From Ascaphus truei (Eukaryota > Chordata > Amphibia > Anura > Ascaphidae), in NCBI GenBank assembly GCA_036426205.1, contig CM071573.1, positions 40,211,205 to 40,275,204 on the forward strand: a DNA stretch of 64,000 bases. The letters run 5' to 3'. Position numbers and translations under genes: made by a program. This document shows, one piece after another, positions 10,871-23,046 of this stretch. Below the pieces are notes generated by a model that did no database searches, was not told the DNA's origin, and saw nothing but the letters and a program-made list of their open reading frames with translations. Each line of letters opens with the position of its first letter. The stretch's first letter is position 1.

Positions 10871-12455
10871 AGGCTCATAGTGAGGTGCCCCATTTATATC
10901 ATAGGTTACCCGGTTTGGAGGGTACCTAACTCTTTGGCTCCTCTGGAGTGGTTGGTTCTTCAGCTACACCCTCGGGGGAGTAATAGGTAGAGTCCTGAGG
11001 CTCAGCCTCTCCCATTGAGGGTAATAATGTCTCTGAATAGTCTCTGCTTGGAGTAAAGCATGGGCTTCTGGGGTCCAGGGTTTGGCTCATTGGAACCACC
11101 CTAGGAGGCGTCCTTTACCCATAGCTCCTCCGGGAGGTGCTCTGGGACTTCGTGGTCAGCTTTGAGAGAGTCTCGCCACTGGATCCTCTACAGTCCTTTT
11201 AACAGTCTCTTCACCCTCTGGGCGATCATTAGTGGTCTCAGAGACTAATTCTTGGCTATCCTTTAATTGTTCTGGCTCACCATCCAGTGGTGTAGCCGGT
11301 ATTTGTGCTTCATCATCCCCCACTTGTGGAATGGGGACAAGATGGTTACGGTGCCAGACCCTTACCCGACCATCCGTGTCTTTTATACGGTAGACCGGGA
11401 GGCCCGGCTTCTGTGACTGTACTTCATAGACACCATCACACCAATGGTCAGCGAGTTTATGCTTCCCGGTAATTCCTAAATTGCGGAGAAGCACTGCATC
11501 TCCAGGACAGATTTCCCGGTAACTGACCTTGTGGTCATAGTGCCTTTTATTGCTGGCATTGAGTCGAGCAGCGGACTTCTCAGCTTGCTGGTAAGCCTGT
11601 TGCATGTTCTGGCAAAGCCTTTGCACGTATCGGAAGTGCGTAGCATTATGTATCCCACCTGTTGACACTCACAGACATACATCCGCTGGTAACCTTGCTT
11701 CTCGCCCAAACATAAGGAAGTATGGGGAGAATCCCGTGGATACGTGTCGAGTACAGATGTACGCATGTACTAGGGCTTCCACATGTTTGCTCCACTCTGT
11801 TTTCTGAGCGCCCTTCAATGTGCCAAGCATGTCCAGTAATGTCCGGTTAAATCTCTCCGGCAGGGCGTCACCCTCCGGATGGTACGGAGTGGTTCGAGAC
11901 TTGGTGATGTTCAGGATTTTGAGCTGCTCCCAGATCAGTTTGCTTTCAAAATCCCGGCCTTGGTCGGAATGGAGGCGATTGGGCAGACCATAATGCACTA
12001 AGTACTTTTCCCACATTATTTTTGCCACTGTGATGTCCTTCTGATCTTTGGTCGGGAAATCTTGTGCATATTGTGTGTAGTGGTCCGTTATGACCAGCAC
12101 GTTACAGATACCTTGAGCATCAGACTCAATGCACAGGAAATTCATGCATACCAAGTCTCTTCAGGTGGGCCATGGGTGCCGCTCTGGTTGGAAGGGTCTT
12201 ACGTGGAATACACCTGGAGCACCGCCTACAGTGTTGTTCCACCGCCTCATGCATCTTTGGCCAGAAGAGCCGGTGTCTCTTGAGGCCAATGGTCTTCTCC
12301 ACACTGAGATGTCCATGCTCATCGTGCAAGGCTTTCAGGACCATGTGGTGGAGGTTCCGAGGAAGAACCAGTTGTCTTCTGTCCGGGTGGTTGTTGTATT
12401 CCACCAGCCGATAAAGTAACTCATTGTCAATCTCGAACTGATCTGCTTCTCGCAT
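10871..12455 (-). pseudogene. Ty3/gypsy pol fragment: integrase and C terminus
   Basis: Read leftward from 12455 it encodes an integrase zinc finger (HGHLSVEKT then CRRCSRC), the catalytic core (VITDHYTQYAQDFPTKDQ; HSDQGRDFES; TPYHPEGDALPERFN), and a basic tail with a chromo/GPY-like region ending near 11156. At least two frame changes separate the pieces (12126-12455, 11669-12154, 11156-11668), so it is dead. RT and RNase H are absent. It is head to head with the related plus-strand element that starts next to it. Confidence 0.85.
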
Positions 12456-14588
12456 GAGAATGGCGACTATGTCACGGGGAGCCCTTTTCAGAATTAAGAG
12501 CTAACGGCGCAAATGAACACATTATGATGGCTGTGGCACCCAAAAAGAAGGCCTCAATGGGTACTCTTTCGGATACACCCCGGACATATGACTCGGACCG
12601 GTTCCCTAGAAATTGAGTTGTTTCCAGTGTGGGGAACATGGACCGGCATGCGTACTGCAAGGCACCAAAGGCAAGAGAAGTCTTCAAGAAGCAGGGAAAC
12701 GGCAGAGGGACCGGCTAAGGGAGCATACCAGGCCCCACAAGAAGAGAAGCTCCATGACTAACACACCCACGAGCATCTGCGGGTATCCCAATCTGCCAAT
12801 TGGGATTCTTGGCCCTTCTGCCCGAGTGATGGCCTCTATTGAGGAAAAAACATGCAAGGTTCTTCTGGATAGTGGATCGCAAGTGTCTATAATCTTCCAA
12901 TCATGGTACAACTGATATCTGTGACACCTGCCACTGCAGCCACTGAATGGACTTGTTGTGTAGGGCCTCAGTGAAGCTAGCTATCTGTACTTGGGCTACG
13001 TGGTCATAAAGTTGGAATTTCTCAAGGAAATTGCTGGGGTAGCCGAACCCCTTGAAGTAGTGGCACTAATATGTCCAGAAGCGCGTGAAGGAGGAGAATC
13101 CGGAGCCATAATAGGAACAAATGTGAACATCTTCAGCAGACTAGCGAAATCGTTGGAGGAGATGATAAGATCGGACATTGACCCTTTGTGTTTGAAGGCC
13201 TACCTATGCGGCAGAGAATTAAGCCACTAACAAATCTTATGACGCCATAGGAGAAGTCCGTTGGCTCGGTCTTCGGTCGAAAAAAGTGCCTCCCCACCAT
13301 GTATGTCGAATTGAAGGGAAGGTGACTCTCCATCAAGAAATAAAAGGTTCCACCGTAATTATAGAAGACCCTGCACCCGGACAATTTCCTGGGGGACTTT
13401 TAGTAAAGGTCGAAATGCTGTCTATACAGAAAGTAAATACAGATACTATAGGAGTGAAAGTGAGACATGAGACTTCCCATGACATGTGGATACAAAAAGG
13501 CACTGTGATAGCTCACCTGTACAGTGCTTAATTGATGGGCCCAGCCGGGATGAGGAAGACTCATAACAGAAGACTGACGCCCGACATGTTAAATTTTGGA
13601 GACAGTTTTATTCCTGGAAGAAACGGCTACAAGAAAAAATGGCTCGTAGGTAAGAGGTTTTCTCCACTCAAGAATGGGTTGTAGGAAAAGCCCATCGAGT
13701 GGAACACCAGATTCATCTTCATGATGCTCGTCCTTTTAGAGAAAGGTCACAGAGATTGGCCCCAGCTGATGTGGGGGATGTGAGGACACAACTCCAGGAA
13801 CTAATGAGAGCTGGCATAATTTCTGAATCCAGAAGCCCGTATGCATCACCCATTGTGGTAGCATGAAAAAACCCTGAGCCGTGAGAATGTGTATTGACTA
13901 TCATACATTGAACAAAAGGACCACCCCAGATCAGTACACGATGCCACATATAGAAGACGCATTGGATTGCCTCACTGGGAGCAAGCGGTTTTCAGTTTTG
14001 GATCTTCGCCATTTATATTATCAGATCCCAATGAGCCAACACGACAAAGAGAAGACTGCCTTTATATGCCCTTTGGGGTTCTACCAGTTTGAGCGGATGT
14101 CTCAGGGAGTGTCGGGGGCCCCAGCTATGTTCCAAAGGTTAATGGAATGAGTAGTGGGAGATATAAACCTAATTGAAGTGCTGATATACCTGGACGATAT
14201 AATAGTATTTGGGAAAACGCTGGAGGAACACGAAGCTCGGTTGATGAAGGTGTTAGATCGATGAAGTGGCAGTGGACTTAAATTATCAGTGGACAAGTGT
14301 CAATTTTGTCGGACGTCTGTCACATACATAGAGCACATCATATCTGAGAAAGGAGTGGCCACCGACGCTTCTAAATTAGAGGTTATTGCATCATGGCCAA
14401 AGCCTATGCAGCTAACAGAACGGGTATTACAGACGGTTCGTGAACAACTTCTTAGCTGTAGTCCAACCTTTGACACAGCTGACAAATGGATACCCACCAC
14501 CAAAAGGGTGTAGGATGACTAAGGGGGCCACCACTAAAGATTATTTCAAAATGAATGAACCATTTGGGAATATTTGGGGATGGACTCC
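12456..14588 (+). pseudogene. Ty3/gypsy element, 5' part: gag remnant, protease, RT
   Basis: A gag-like start with CFQCGEHGPAC is followed by an aspartic protease block (VLLDSGSQVSII, about 12856-12900). Reverse transcriptase follows (MCIDYHTLNKRTTPDQY; FSVLDLRHLYYQIP; IYLDDIIVF near 14189) and then the RT-RNase H connection. Stops and frame changes occur throughout. The element resumes at 16278 after an LTR insertion. A 5' LTR is not visible. Confidence 0.85.
14584..14588. repeat. Target site duplication ACTCC, left
   Basis: ACTCC recurs at 16278-16282, flanking the solo LTR. Confidence 0.85.
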
Positions 14589-16277
14589 TGTCACGGTAAC
14601 TTGTGATAGGATATAATATACACAAAATATCTGGGTTGAATTGAACACGACTTAGATATAATAAAGATAATTTATTCCTTAAAGAAGGAGAACACACAAG
14701 ATGATACAAATAACAGACAAGAAATAGCACTTAAGGGTTGGACAATGAAGCAATCAGGTACAGGATTGGCAATTCATTCAGCAATACAGGTTCAAATGAA
14801 GACATCACGAAAGACACTGGGTATAGGGCTTACACTCGTTTATATGGAGTTTCAGCCCCATACCTTAACCTTGGGCGCCTGAAAGTCTACCAGACGTGTA
14901 TCTGGTCAGGAAACCTTTTTGTCTGTAAGTGTGAATTATGGCACTTACAGAAAACTCTGGCTCTGCGTTTCTCCGCCCTATTGTACACACTCAGAGTGGT
15001 CAAGTCTTTGATCAGGGGGGCTGTTGTAGACAAAGAGTCACCCTCCTGAACATTAACATAAAGCAGAGCCAGTAACCTTCCCAGTCTTTTATACCAGCCT
15101 TGCAAAACAGTATATTCTTTAATATCTACATATATTAAAATAATCCGTTCTGTGGGTCTGAGTGGGCTGAAATTTGCTAGGTCCTCATGCCAGAGGACCC
15201 TTGACATAGTGGCCAAATATCAGCCTTCCTCGACCCCCAGAACCGGAGATACAAAAAACAAGTTAAATCCCCTATTAACTTTAATGCAGGATTCTCCGCT
15301 ATAAGCTAAAATAAATCACTGCATTTCACTTTTCCATTGAAATCAATGGGCTCCGCCGCTATAGGCTTTCAATGGAGCAACTCCGCCATTGAAGTCAATG
15401 GGGAAACCTTATTTTTCACATTTACCATACTCCGGCTGGTTGATCGGAGAGGACTGGAAATTGCCATGCAGTCATGCCGGAGCAGTGACTACATGCTACC
15501 AAAATCCCAGCCCTCTGGTACTCAACCGGGGATATGGGTTTTACCTTTACACACTTTCGGACTTAGCCTTTTCAAAGCCACGCGGCTTTCCTCCATTAGA
15601 ATCAATATGGCCGGCGCTTCCATAGGAAATGCATGGGCCGGCGCCGCCATAAGATTCAATGGGACCTCCACTACCATTAGAGTCAATGGTGCGACCCTTG
15701 AGGCGAGCGCGACCCTTTACGGGGGTCCTTAATTCTCGGACTCGGTGGTGGTTGAGTGTGGGGGTTACTAGGGTCTAGGGGCAAAAATAATTTTATTCCT
15801 GGGTGCCCTAGAACCTAAGTTTCCCACGCCAATTGTATTTGAACTTGAACTAGTGTGATCAAAAGCTCTTTTTTAGATATTGTATCTCCTCCTCTCGGGC
15901 GCCACCTGCAGGTCTTCTACGATAACGGGTCCAAATCACCAGAATCTCCATAGGGGTTACATGGGCTGTAATGGCGACCTATGGAGAGACTGCAAAATGG
16001 AGCCTGCAAAGGCGGGAAAAGGGACAAAGGGCCATAAACACAAAATTAACGTTAACCCTTTCCCTCCCGCATAGATCCCAGTGAATGTGTTGGTGCAGAC
16101 ACTGGAATGGGAACAATACATATTCACAGGGGGATACACAGTTGGTGCTGAAGCAGAGGCATAACTACAGTACTGGACATCATTCTAATTAACCCCTCGC
16201 CTCCCAGGTGAGATTAGAGGGTGGCCAAATGGGATGTAACCCCTTTAATACCGTGCCAAACCCCCTCTCCCATGACA
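14589..16277 (-). mobile_element. Solo LTR of a Gmr1-like gypsy family, inserted in the older gypsy element
   Basis: Begins TGTCACGGTA and ends ...CATGACA, flanked by the exact 5-bp duplication ACTCC. Its reverse complement parallels the LTR at 42857-43768: GGTATTAAAGGGGTT at the start, the GGAGATAC/GGCCAAATAT block in the middle, and the AATTTATTCC...ATATCTGGGTTGAA block at the end. It is longer (1689 vs 912 bp), so it belongs to a related family or a variant with extra sequence. Internal open frames (15337-15732) are not genes. Confidence 0.85.
15334..15689. repeat. Near-palindromic CCATTGAARTCAATGG repeats in the solo LTR
   Basis: Palindrome-like 16-mers at 15334-15349, 15386-15401, 15593-15610 (variant) and 15674-15689, mixed with CCGCCAT/GGCGCCG blocks. 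Confidence 0.6.
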
Positions 16278-18680
16278 ACTCCTAAGTGCGAGGAGGTTTT
16301 CCAAGCCATAAAAACTGTCCTGATGAAGACACCAGTACTATGATTTGCAGATCCACAAAAGTCATATGTGCTGCATTTAAACACCAGTTTGGATGGACTG
16401 GGGGCAGTGTTGTACTAAGAGCACCAAGAGAGACTGAAACCTGTAGCGTTTGTGAGCCATGGGTTGATGTAATCCGAGAAAAACTACCCAGTACACAAAC
16501 TGGAGTTTTTGGCTTTGAAATGGGCGGTAGTGGACAAACTACATGACTATCTATATGGCGCACCATTTGTAGTGCACACAGACAACAATCCCCTTATGTA
16601 TATTCTAACATCAGCAAAACTGGATGCCACTGGACACAGGTGGTTGGCAGCATTGGCCACTTATATTTTCAATCTAAAGTACAGACCTGGGAAACAAAAT
16701 ATTGATGCGTACGCATTGTAACGAATTACCAGGGATGCTCAAGCGCAGAATGGACTTTGGAAAAACATTACCGTACAGGAGTACACGCAATGTGCAAGCA
16801 AGTAGAAATGCTGACACAAAATCCCACAGAGAATCCAAATAAAGTGGTTGACAGTCTGGGGATCTCTCCCACTGGAGTTCCTTTAGTGTACTCTCACACA
16901 ACAAAGTTGACCATGGAGGGACTACCCCAACTAAACCGACAAGATCTAACCCGATCGCAGCAGACAGACCCAGGACTGAGAGAAGTGTGGTCAGCTCTAA
17001 GGGACCGGAAGTCGCCATGGCCGGTCATCATGGAGCACCCTGAGAGTCGACTCCTAGTGAAGCAATGGGATAAGCTGGTGCTTAAGAATAGAGTAATGTT
17101 CAGAGTTGCTAAGAAAACGCAGCACCTGGTGACTAAGCAACTAGTACTTCCGTACCGGTATAGGCAAGTGGTTCTACATCCATTTGGGCAGAGACAAAAT
17201 AATGGGATTAGTGAAAGATTGATTCTATTGGCCCAGAATGGCACAGGGTATCGAGGAATATTGTAAGAACTATGGAAGTTGTGTGACCAGAAAGACTTTG
17301 CCTATCCGGGCCGCACCCTTGTCCAATATCACCAGCAGTGGGCCACTGGACTTAGTCTGCATGGACTTCCTGTCATTAGAGTCAGATAGCAAGAACACAA
17401 GTAATATCTTAGTGGTCACAAATCACTTCACCCAGTATGTGCAAGCATTCCCCACAAAGGACCAACGAGCTGCTACAGTCGCCTAAGTGTTATCGGACAA
17501 GTATTTAGTCCATTATGGATTTCCAGCCAGGATACACTCCGACCAAGGACGGGACTTTGAAAGCCAACTTATCAAGGAATTATTGCGCATCTGTGGGATA
17601 AGAAAATCCAGAACCACGCCTTACCACCCACAAGGAGATCTGCAACCACAGAGATTCAATAGGACCCTAATAAATATAAATATGATGGATACCCTAAATA
17701 ATCAAGGAAAGGAAAGATGGAGTCAGCATGTACACCACTTAGTCCAAACTTATAACTGCACCTAGAATGAATCCACTGGGTATTCACCCTATTACCTAAT
17801 GTTTGGATGGGAAGCCCTATTACCCATTGACCTGTGTTTTAGAGTGTCGGCAGATGGCACATCCCTAACCACGTACATGCAATATCTACAGAAACTCAGA
17901 GACCAGTTACAAGAAGCGTACAAGCTGGCCACTTCTGCAGCTGACACAAATACAGTAATCGTGGAAACAAAAGCCATTATGATAAAAGAGTACACGGGCA
18001 AGAGCTACAACTGCAGGACAGAGTCCTTATCCGGAATGTGGAGATAACAGGAAAACACAAAATAGCAAATCGCTGGAAACCGAGCCTTATGTGGTAGTAG
18101 GAAAGCTAGAAGGACTCCCCATCTATAGAGTGAGGCCTAAAAAGGGAAATGGGCCCACAAAGAACCTACATAGAAACCACCTCCTTCCAAAAGGTCAGTT
18201 AGTGCGCTGCCCTGAGAGATAAAACATTTCAAGAGAACCCCGTAGGCCCAGGAGAAGTGATCGATTGAACAGAGGAGAGAGTTCTGGTACAAATCCAGGG
18301 TAGGCAAGAATGTGATGAGGAGTCCAAACAAGAGGAGGGGTACCCCGGGATAAGGAATATTAGGGCACTTGGCAAATATTTTGCACAGGGAAGAACTGCC
18401 TGCCCCTCAACCGGGTCGCCAAATACAATCAGTAGGGTCTCAGGATTTAGAACAAACTGTTATCCTTGAACTGGATCCCAGAGCAGAGGAATTTACCACC
18501 ATAGATCCTGATGAAACCGTGATAGGTGACTGTTGGTCTTCCCCTAGTGCAGGGCCCACAATATGAGTCACCGGTACCATATGAGTCCCCTAAGGTGGAA
18601 CGGGAAGTAGATGTCATACCTTCGGCATTAGCCTCACGTCCTAAGAGGGAGACAAGACTCCACCATGAGACAGACCTATG
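16278..18680 (+). pseudogene. Ty3/gypsy element, 3' part: RNase H and integrase
   Basis: Continues the reading interrupted at 14588. RNase H: ALKWAVVDKLHDYLYG, HTDNNPLMYIL, KYRPGKQNID followed by a stop, 16286-16721. Integrase: CVTRKTLPIRAAP, ILVVTNHFTQYVQAFPTKDQ, HSDQGRDFES, SRTTPYHPQGD, 17238-17765. A basic C-terminal tail runs to about 18.6 kb. In-frame stops and shifts show decay. Same family as the minus-strand fragment at 10.9-12.46 kb, but clearly diverged from it. Confidence 0.85.
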
Positions 18681-18759
18681 ACTTACTTGGAGTTTCGACT
18701 GAGGTCCCTATGGTTAGTATTGTTTGATGGATAGTACCCATGACTCTGGAAATAGGAGA

Positions 18760-20553
18760 TGTTGGGGAATGTAGAACATTCTGGGGAAACAAAAATGCTA
18801 TCTGTCAAAACTGTTTGAGTGTCGGATCTACTGTACCTGTGATGATATGTACCTAGAGAGGAGTTAATTGTTAGATTAGCTAAATGTATTGTTGGTTTAT
18901 CCTTTTTCCCCCTTCGACCTCCCAGGGAGCCTCCATGGACACGGACGCTGTCGGGTACTGCCAGAGGCCAGCGGCAGACCCGACGGCCATTCCGGAGGGT
19001 GGGGGCCGAGGAGGGAGCTCGCCGGAGTGCAGGAGATCTCCGGCGGCTCTCGCATAGGGCGCCGCCATGTTGTGCCGGTTCGCGCATGCGCAGTGAGTCG
19101 CCGGCGGCCCGAGATAGTCGCGCATGCGCAGACCATCGCGCGAGGGCAGGAAAGAGTTGCGTGAGAGTAGGGACAGGGATAGGAAGGTTGCGGCGGCCGT
19201 TAAGGGTTTGTGTAGGCAGAGGGAAGGCGCGCACGCGGCCCCAATGTTATTATAGGTGCCCCGGGACTACAATTCCCATAGTGCCTAGCGAGGGAGGCAC
19301 CAGGTGCCTCATAGGAGCCAATAGGGCTGCAGGACTGCCCTGGACAGAATTGGATACATTTCGCGGGGAGAGAGCACGCTTGGCAGTCAGAGCAAGGAGC
19401 AGACAAGGGAAGGAGGTAGGGTGCAGGAGAGAGGGATCCCCTGTACTAGGCCAGCACCCCCTTGGCCCAAGATAGCTCTGAGTTACCCTATGATAGGAGT
19501 GTTGCCAGGGACTGCCCTAGAGTAAGGGACCCTGTCACTCAAGTCAGTCAGTTATTAGTGGGTAATTGCTGAGGGAGGCCCAAGATAGGGACGCAGCCCT
19601 TAGTATTAGAGTGCTACCTTGTCAGAGTCACGGCGGTCAGTGCTGTGAGGTCTGACAGGCAGGCATCTTGTTGCGCAGCACGTTGGCTGCCAGCCTCCAG
19701 TGAGCTACAGCTTGCTGCTGTAGGCGCTGGGACTAGTTAGAAAGTAGTGAGGCTGAAGGGACTTGGGTAGTTAGGGGAGCGGGACAGGTCATTACCCCCT
19801 ACCGACAATAGGAGTTTCCCAAGCCACCACAGGTTGCGGTACTACAGGGACAGGCCCTAGGTTAGGGTTCCTGTCACGTTAGTGCCCCTTAGATAGATAG
19901 GGACACAGTGAAGATTGCTGTTCCCGTGAAGTGGTTGGACCCACGTTGGGGTCCACAGAGACTGTTCCAGAGTGGGACCGCCCTAGCGGTCCATGTGCAG
20001 GAGTTCGGTTGGAGGGTTGAAGGAGTCATCGCCAACTGAGCCTTTGTGAAGATTGCTGACCCGAGTACCGGAGTGCTCGGCATGTATCTAATACATAAGT
20101 GCACCACCGGGCCCTTAGCGTAATTAGTGACTGTGCAGTCACCCATTGACTCTCTGCAAGAGTGCGGGACATTGGGTGGGGTTCTTGGGACACTGGGTGG
20201 GATCACCTGGTGTTGGGGAATCGTCCTGCGAGACATCACTGTTAGTGTCTCCTCGTGAGAGGGACACAGGTTATTATTACATGTTAGTAAAGTCCTTAGT
20301 TATAACTCACCGTCTATGTGATTATTGTGTTTGTCCTGCGAGGAACCACTCCCCCTCTGGTGGGAGCCATCGCAGGTGGAGGCGCTGCATCGTTGTAAGT
20401 GAGTACCCCTAGTATATTGCCCCAGGTTCCCCGTGGCGGAAGCTCAGCCCTCCTGCGAGCCAACAGGTAATGCACCACACCTATGGTAACCTTGTATGTT
20501 CCCTTGCACCCCACACTATATCTGCGATTGGGGGGGGGGGAATACCCGTTACA
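18760..20553 (+). mobile_element. Probable LTR of the plus-strand Ty3/gypsy element
   Basis: Follows pol after a purine-rich GGAAATAGGAGA, begins TGTTGGGGAATG and perhaps ends CCCGTTACA. Parts match the LTR-like flank of the minus-strand relative (7396-8040 and 10496-10870). CpG-rich core at 18.95-19.2 kb. Ends are not confirmed by a target duplication. Confidence 0.45.
19083..19130. promoter_or_regulatory. Two NRF1-type palindromes CGCATGCGCA
   Basis: CGCATGCGCA at 19083-19092 and 19121-19130, in the CpG-rich part of the putative LTR. The match is to the known NRF1 consensus. A role is inference. Confidence 0.4.
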
Positions 20554-21258
20554 CTGGTATATGGGGACATCAACATTTCAGCAGGGGGAGGATTTAACTC
20601 CCTGTGTCTGCTATCAGCACAGGACATAGCTCTTTTAAGAATTACATTCCACTGGACCATGTGACTGTGCTTAGCCAGAGGAATGACAGTTTAAAAGGGA
20701 GAGAGGCTGGGGAGTTCTGCTGAGAGCTAATGGAGTGAGGTTGTGTGCTGATCCCTCCTGTACAAAGGGATCTGCATGAGCCCCACATAGAGAGAGGGAG
20801 AAGAACACCACAGAGAATAGTTTCTGTTATAAGCAGCAGCAGCAGTAAGCAGCAGCAGCAGTCAGCAACAGAATTAAGCAGCAGTCAGCAGCAGAATTAA
20901 GCAGCAGACAGAGCAGCAGCCACAACCATAGCAGCAGTCTGCAGACAGGCTCTTTGAGCAAAGTATCAGGGGAACCTCAGCCTCCAAACAAAGGAAACAG
21001 TGAGTAACTACAAAGAGGATCTTCATCACCATGACAAGTAAAAGGGGTACTGAAGTCTTTGCGAAACACAGGCCTACCACGGTACCACTCTAGCCACCAT
21101 GAGCTTCAACGTTATATGCTAGCACATATACCAGGATTCTGTATGACACTGAGCTGTCAGGGGTAATATAAGACTCTCCAATACTAGGATTGCGCAGCAC
21201 TGGGGTTGTACTGTATGTGTAACAATGGTTCTGCAGTGAATCTCAACCAGTTTCCCGC
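20554..21258. other. Unclassified stretch with CAG-rich repeat
   Basis: Purine-rich sequence, then an imperfect (AGC)n tract at 20836-20945. It could be the leader after an LTR, but no primer-binding site or gag is recognisable. Confidence 0.4.
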
Positions 21259-21275
21259 CAGTTTGCGCACCCCTG
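21258..21275 (+). mobile_element. Terminal piece of a hAT-like MITE
   Basis: CAGTTTGCGCACCCCTG equals the right terminal repeat type of 28422-28781. No left end found. Confidence 0.4.
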
Positions 21276-21280
21276 CGGTA

Positions 21281-22439
21281 CAGTAATAGGCAAAATAACT
21301 ATTATCCACATATGGATAATAGATCATTTGCCCATTATAAAATCAAACATTAGCCAGCCAGCATAAATAAAGTAAAGAAAACTTTCTACTTACCCCTGCC
21401 ATCATAAAGGGCATCCTCATCAGTATACTCCAGGTCCATGTCCTCCGTTGCCGTAAGATTACATGAAAAAATACAATCTAAAGGCCCCTAAACCCTTAAT
21501 CACTGTAGCGATTAATAACCACTATAGTAATTAAGGGGTTAACCACCCTTCCCCGCTAACCACCTGGGAGGCCTAACCACCCACCCCAGGCCCACTATAC
21601 CCACCCTCTACCCATTGATTGGCACAGTGGTTCATCATACCCATATAATATAAAGTGGCATGATAAGCCACTAAAGCACTCAATTGTCAACCTAATAAAA
21701 ATCATAAAGGCCAAAAATACACAAGAATAAAAGAAATACATAAGCACCTACATACCCAACAATAAAATAATTAAAAAGCCTAACAGTGCACATGGAAAAA
21801 AAATATCTATCACATAAACAGCAAAAGAATAAAAATGATGTTATTACAAAATATAAGAATTAAATTAAATAAACACTTATCCAACCAATTCCAGAAATAA
21901 AACCACTAGCCAACAAATCAATTAAATAAATAAAACCACTTGCCAACATGTCAATTAAATAAATAAAACTATGTGAATAATAAAAAAGTATTGTCACATC
22001 CTTTTTAGAATGGAACATACCACATGTTACAGGAACCAATGGGGTTGTCTGCAATCCCATTGCCTATAATACCATGTGATATCAGCCATGTGGTTTTAGG
22101 AATGTGACGTACCTCCCTTGGAGATGACATCACATCCTTAAAAAAAAAAAAACATGTCACATGATACAGTGTCCAATCGGATTAGAGCTGTACCATCTGA
22201 CCCTAAAATGTGACATCACAGGCAATATATAAGGCCTGTGCTTCTCATTTTAGCAGAAAATTTCGACATGGCAATATCTGTTTGGATTAACCGTAGGGTT
22301 GGATTTAAAGAAGAAGATAGAAGATTAATAAAATGGGGTAATTAGAAAGTTCTATTGACTTTATGCTGGCTAATGTTTGATTTTATAATGGACAAATATC
22401 CATATCTGGATAATAGTTATTTTTCCTATTAATGTACTG
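21281..22439. mobile_element. DNA element with long (about 110 bp) terminal inverted repeats
   Basis: Left arm from CAGTAATAGGCAAAATAACT to about 21395. The right arm (about 22335-22439) is its inverted partner, including TTATCCAGATATGGATA and TTAGCCAGCATAAA. It is flanked by TA on both sides (21279-21280 and 22440-22441), as for Tc1/mariner-type insertion. No transposase. Confidence 0.65.
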
Positions 22440-22754
22440 TATGTGTTGTGGGGGGTTGTTGGGTAGAGGAGGAGTGTAGTAGGGTTGTTGTGTTTATTTT
22501 TGTTTCTTGGGGGTAGAGGGATTTGGTGAAGGGGGTAGTAGCCCCAAGGATTAATGTTTTGGCCTACCGGGTGGTAGTGGGAGGGGTTAACCCATTCATT
22601 AACATAGCAGTTCCCACCACTATGGTAGTGAAGGGGTTAACTCCTCCCACAACCTTCCAGGCAGGTCTAAGCACCCACCCCCTTTATCCACCCCCTCTGC
22701 CCCAAGAAACAGGCTATTGAGGTTTAACCCCTTCATTGAATGAAGCTGTTTTGA

Positions 22755-23046
22755 TATATATTTTAATACTAGTGTAGATGAGCAGGGGTCTCCAGAGCAG
22801 AACCGCATTGATTTGAGGTACAGGGACACCCTGCTTCCTGAGATACAAGCCTCATTATGGGGTGCCGGTATCTCCTATGCATTTTATTCCCATGGTCACG
22901 TAACGCAAGCCATTTAAATGCATAGGAGATACCGGCACCCCATAACGGGGCCTGTATCTCGGGAAGCAGGGGGTCCCAGGATCAGAAATCAATGCAGTTC
23001 TGCTCCGGAGACCCCCTGCTCATCTACACTAGTATTAAAATTTATA
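22755..23046. repeat. Large hairpin: 130-bp inverted arms, about 30-bp loop
   Basis: Left arm 22755-22884, right arm 22916-23046. The shared core GATGAGCAGGGGTCTCC pairs with GGAGACCCCCTGCTCATC, and GGTGCCGGTATCTCCTATGC with its complement. Foldback MITE of unknown superfamily. Confidence 0.8.

Noticed and set aside
15337..15732. 131-codon open frame
   Set aside because: Lies inside a solo LTR with repeated CCATTGAARTCAATGG blocks.
18999..19475. Open frame of 158 codons in a CpG-rich stretch
   Set aside because: GC-driven, overlapping frames on both strands, inside a probable LTR.
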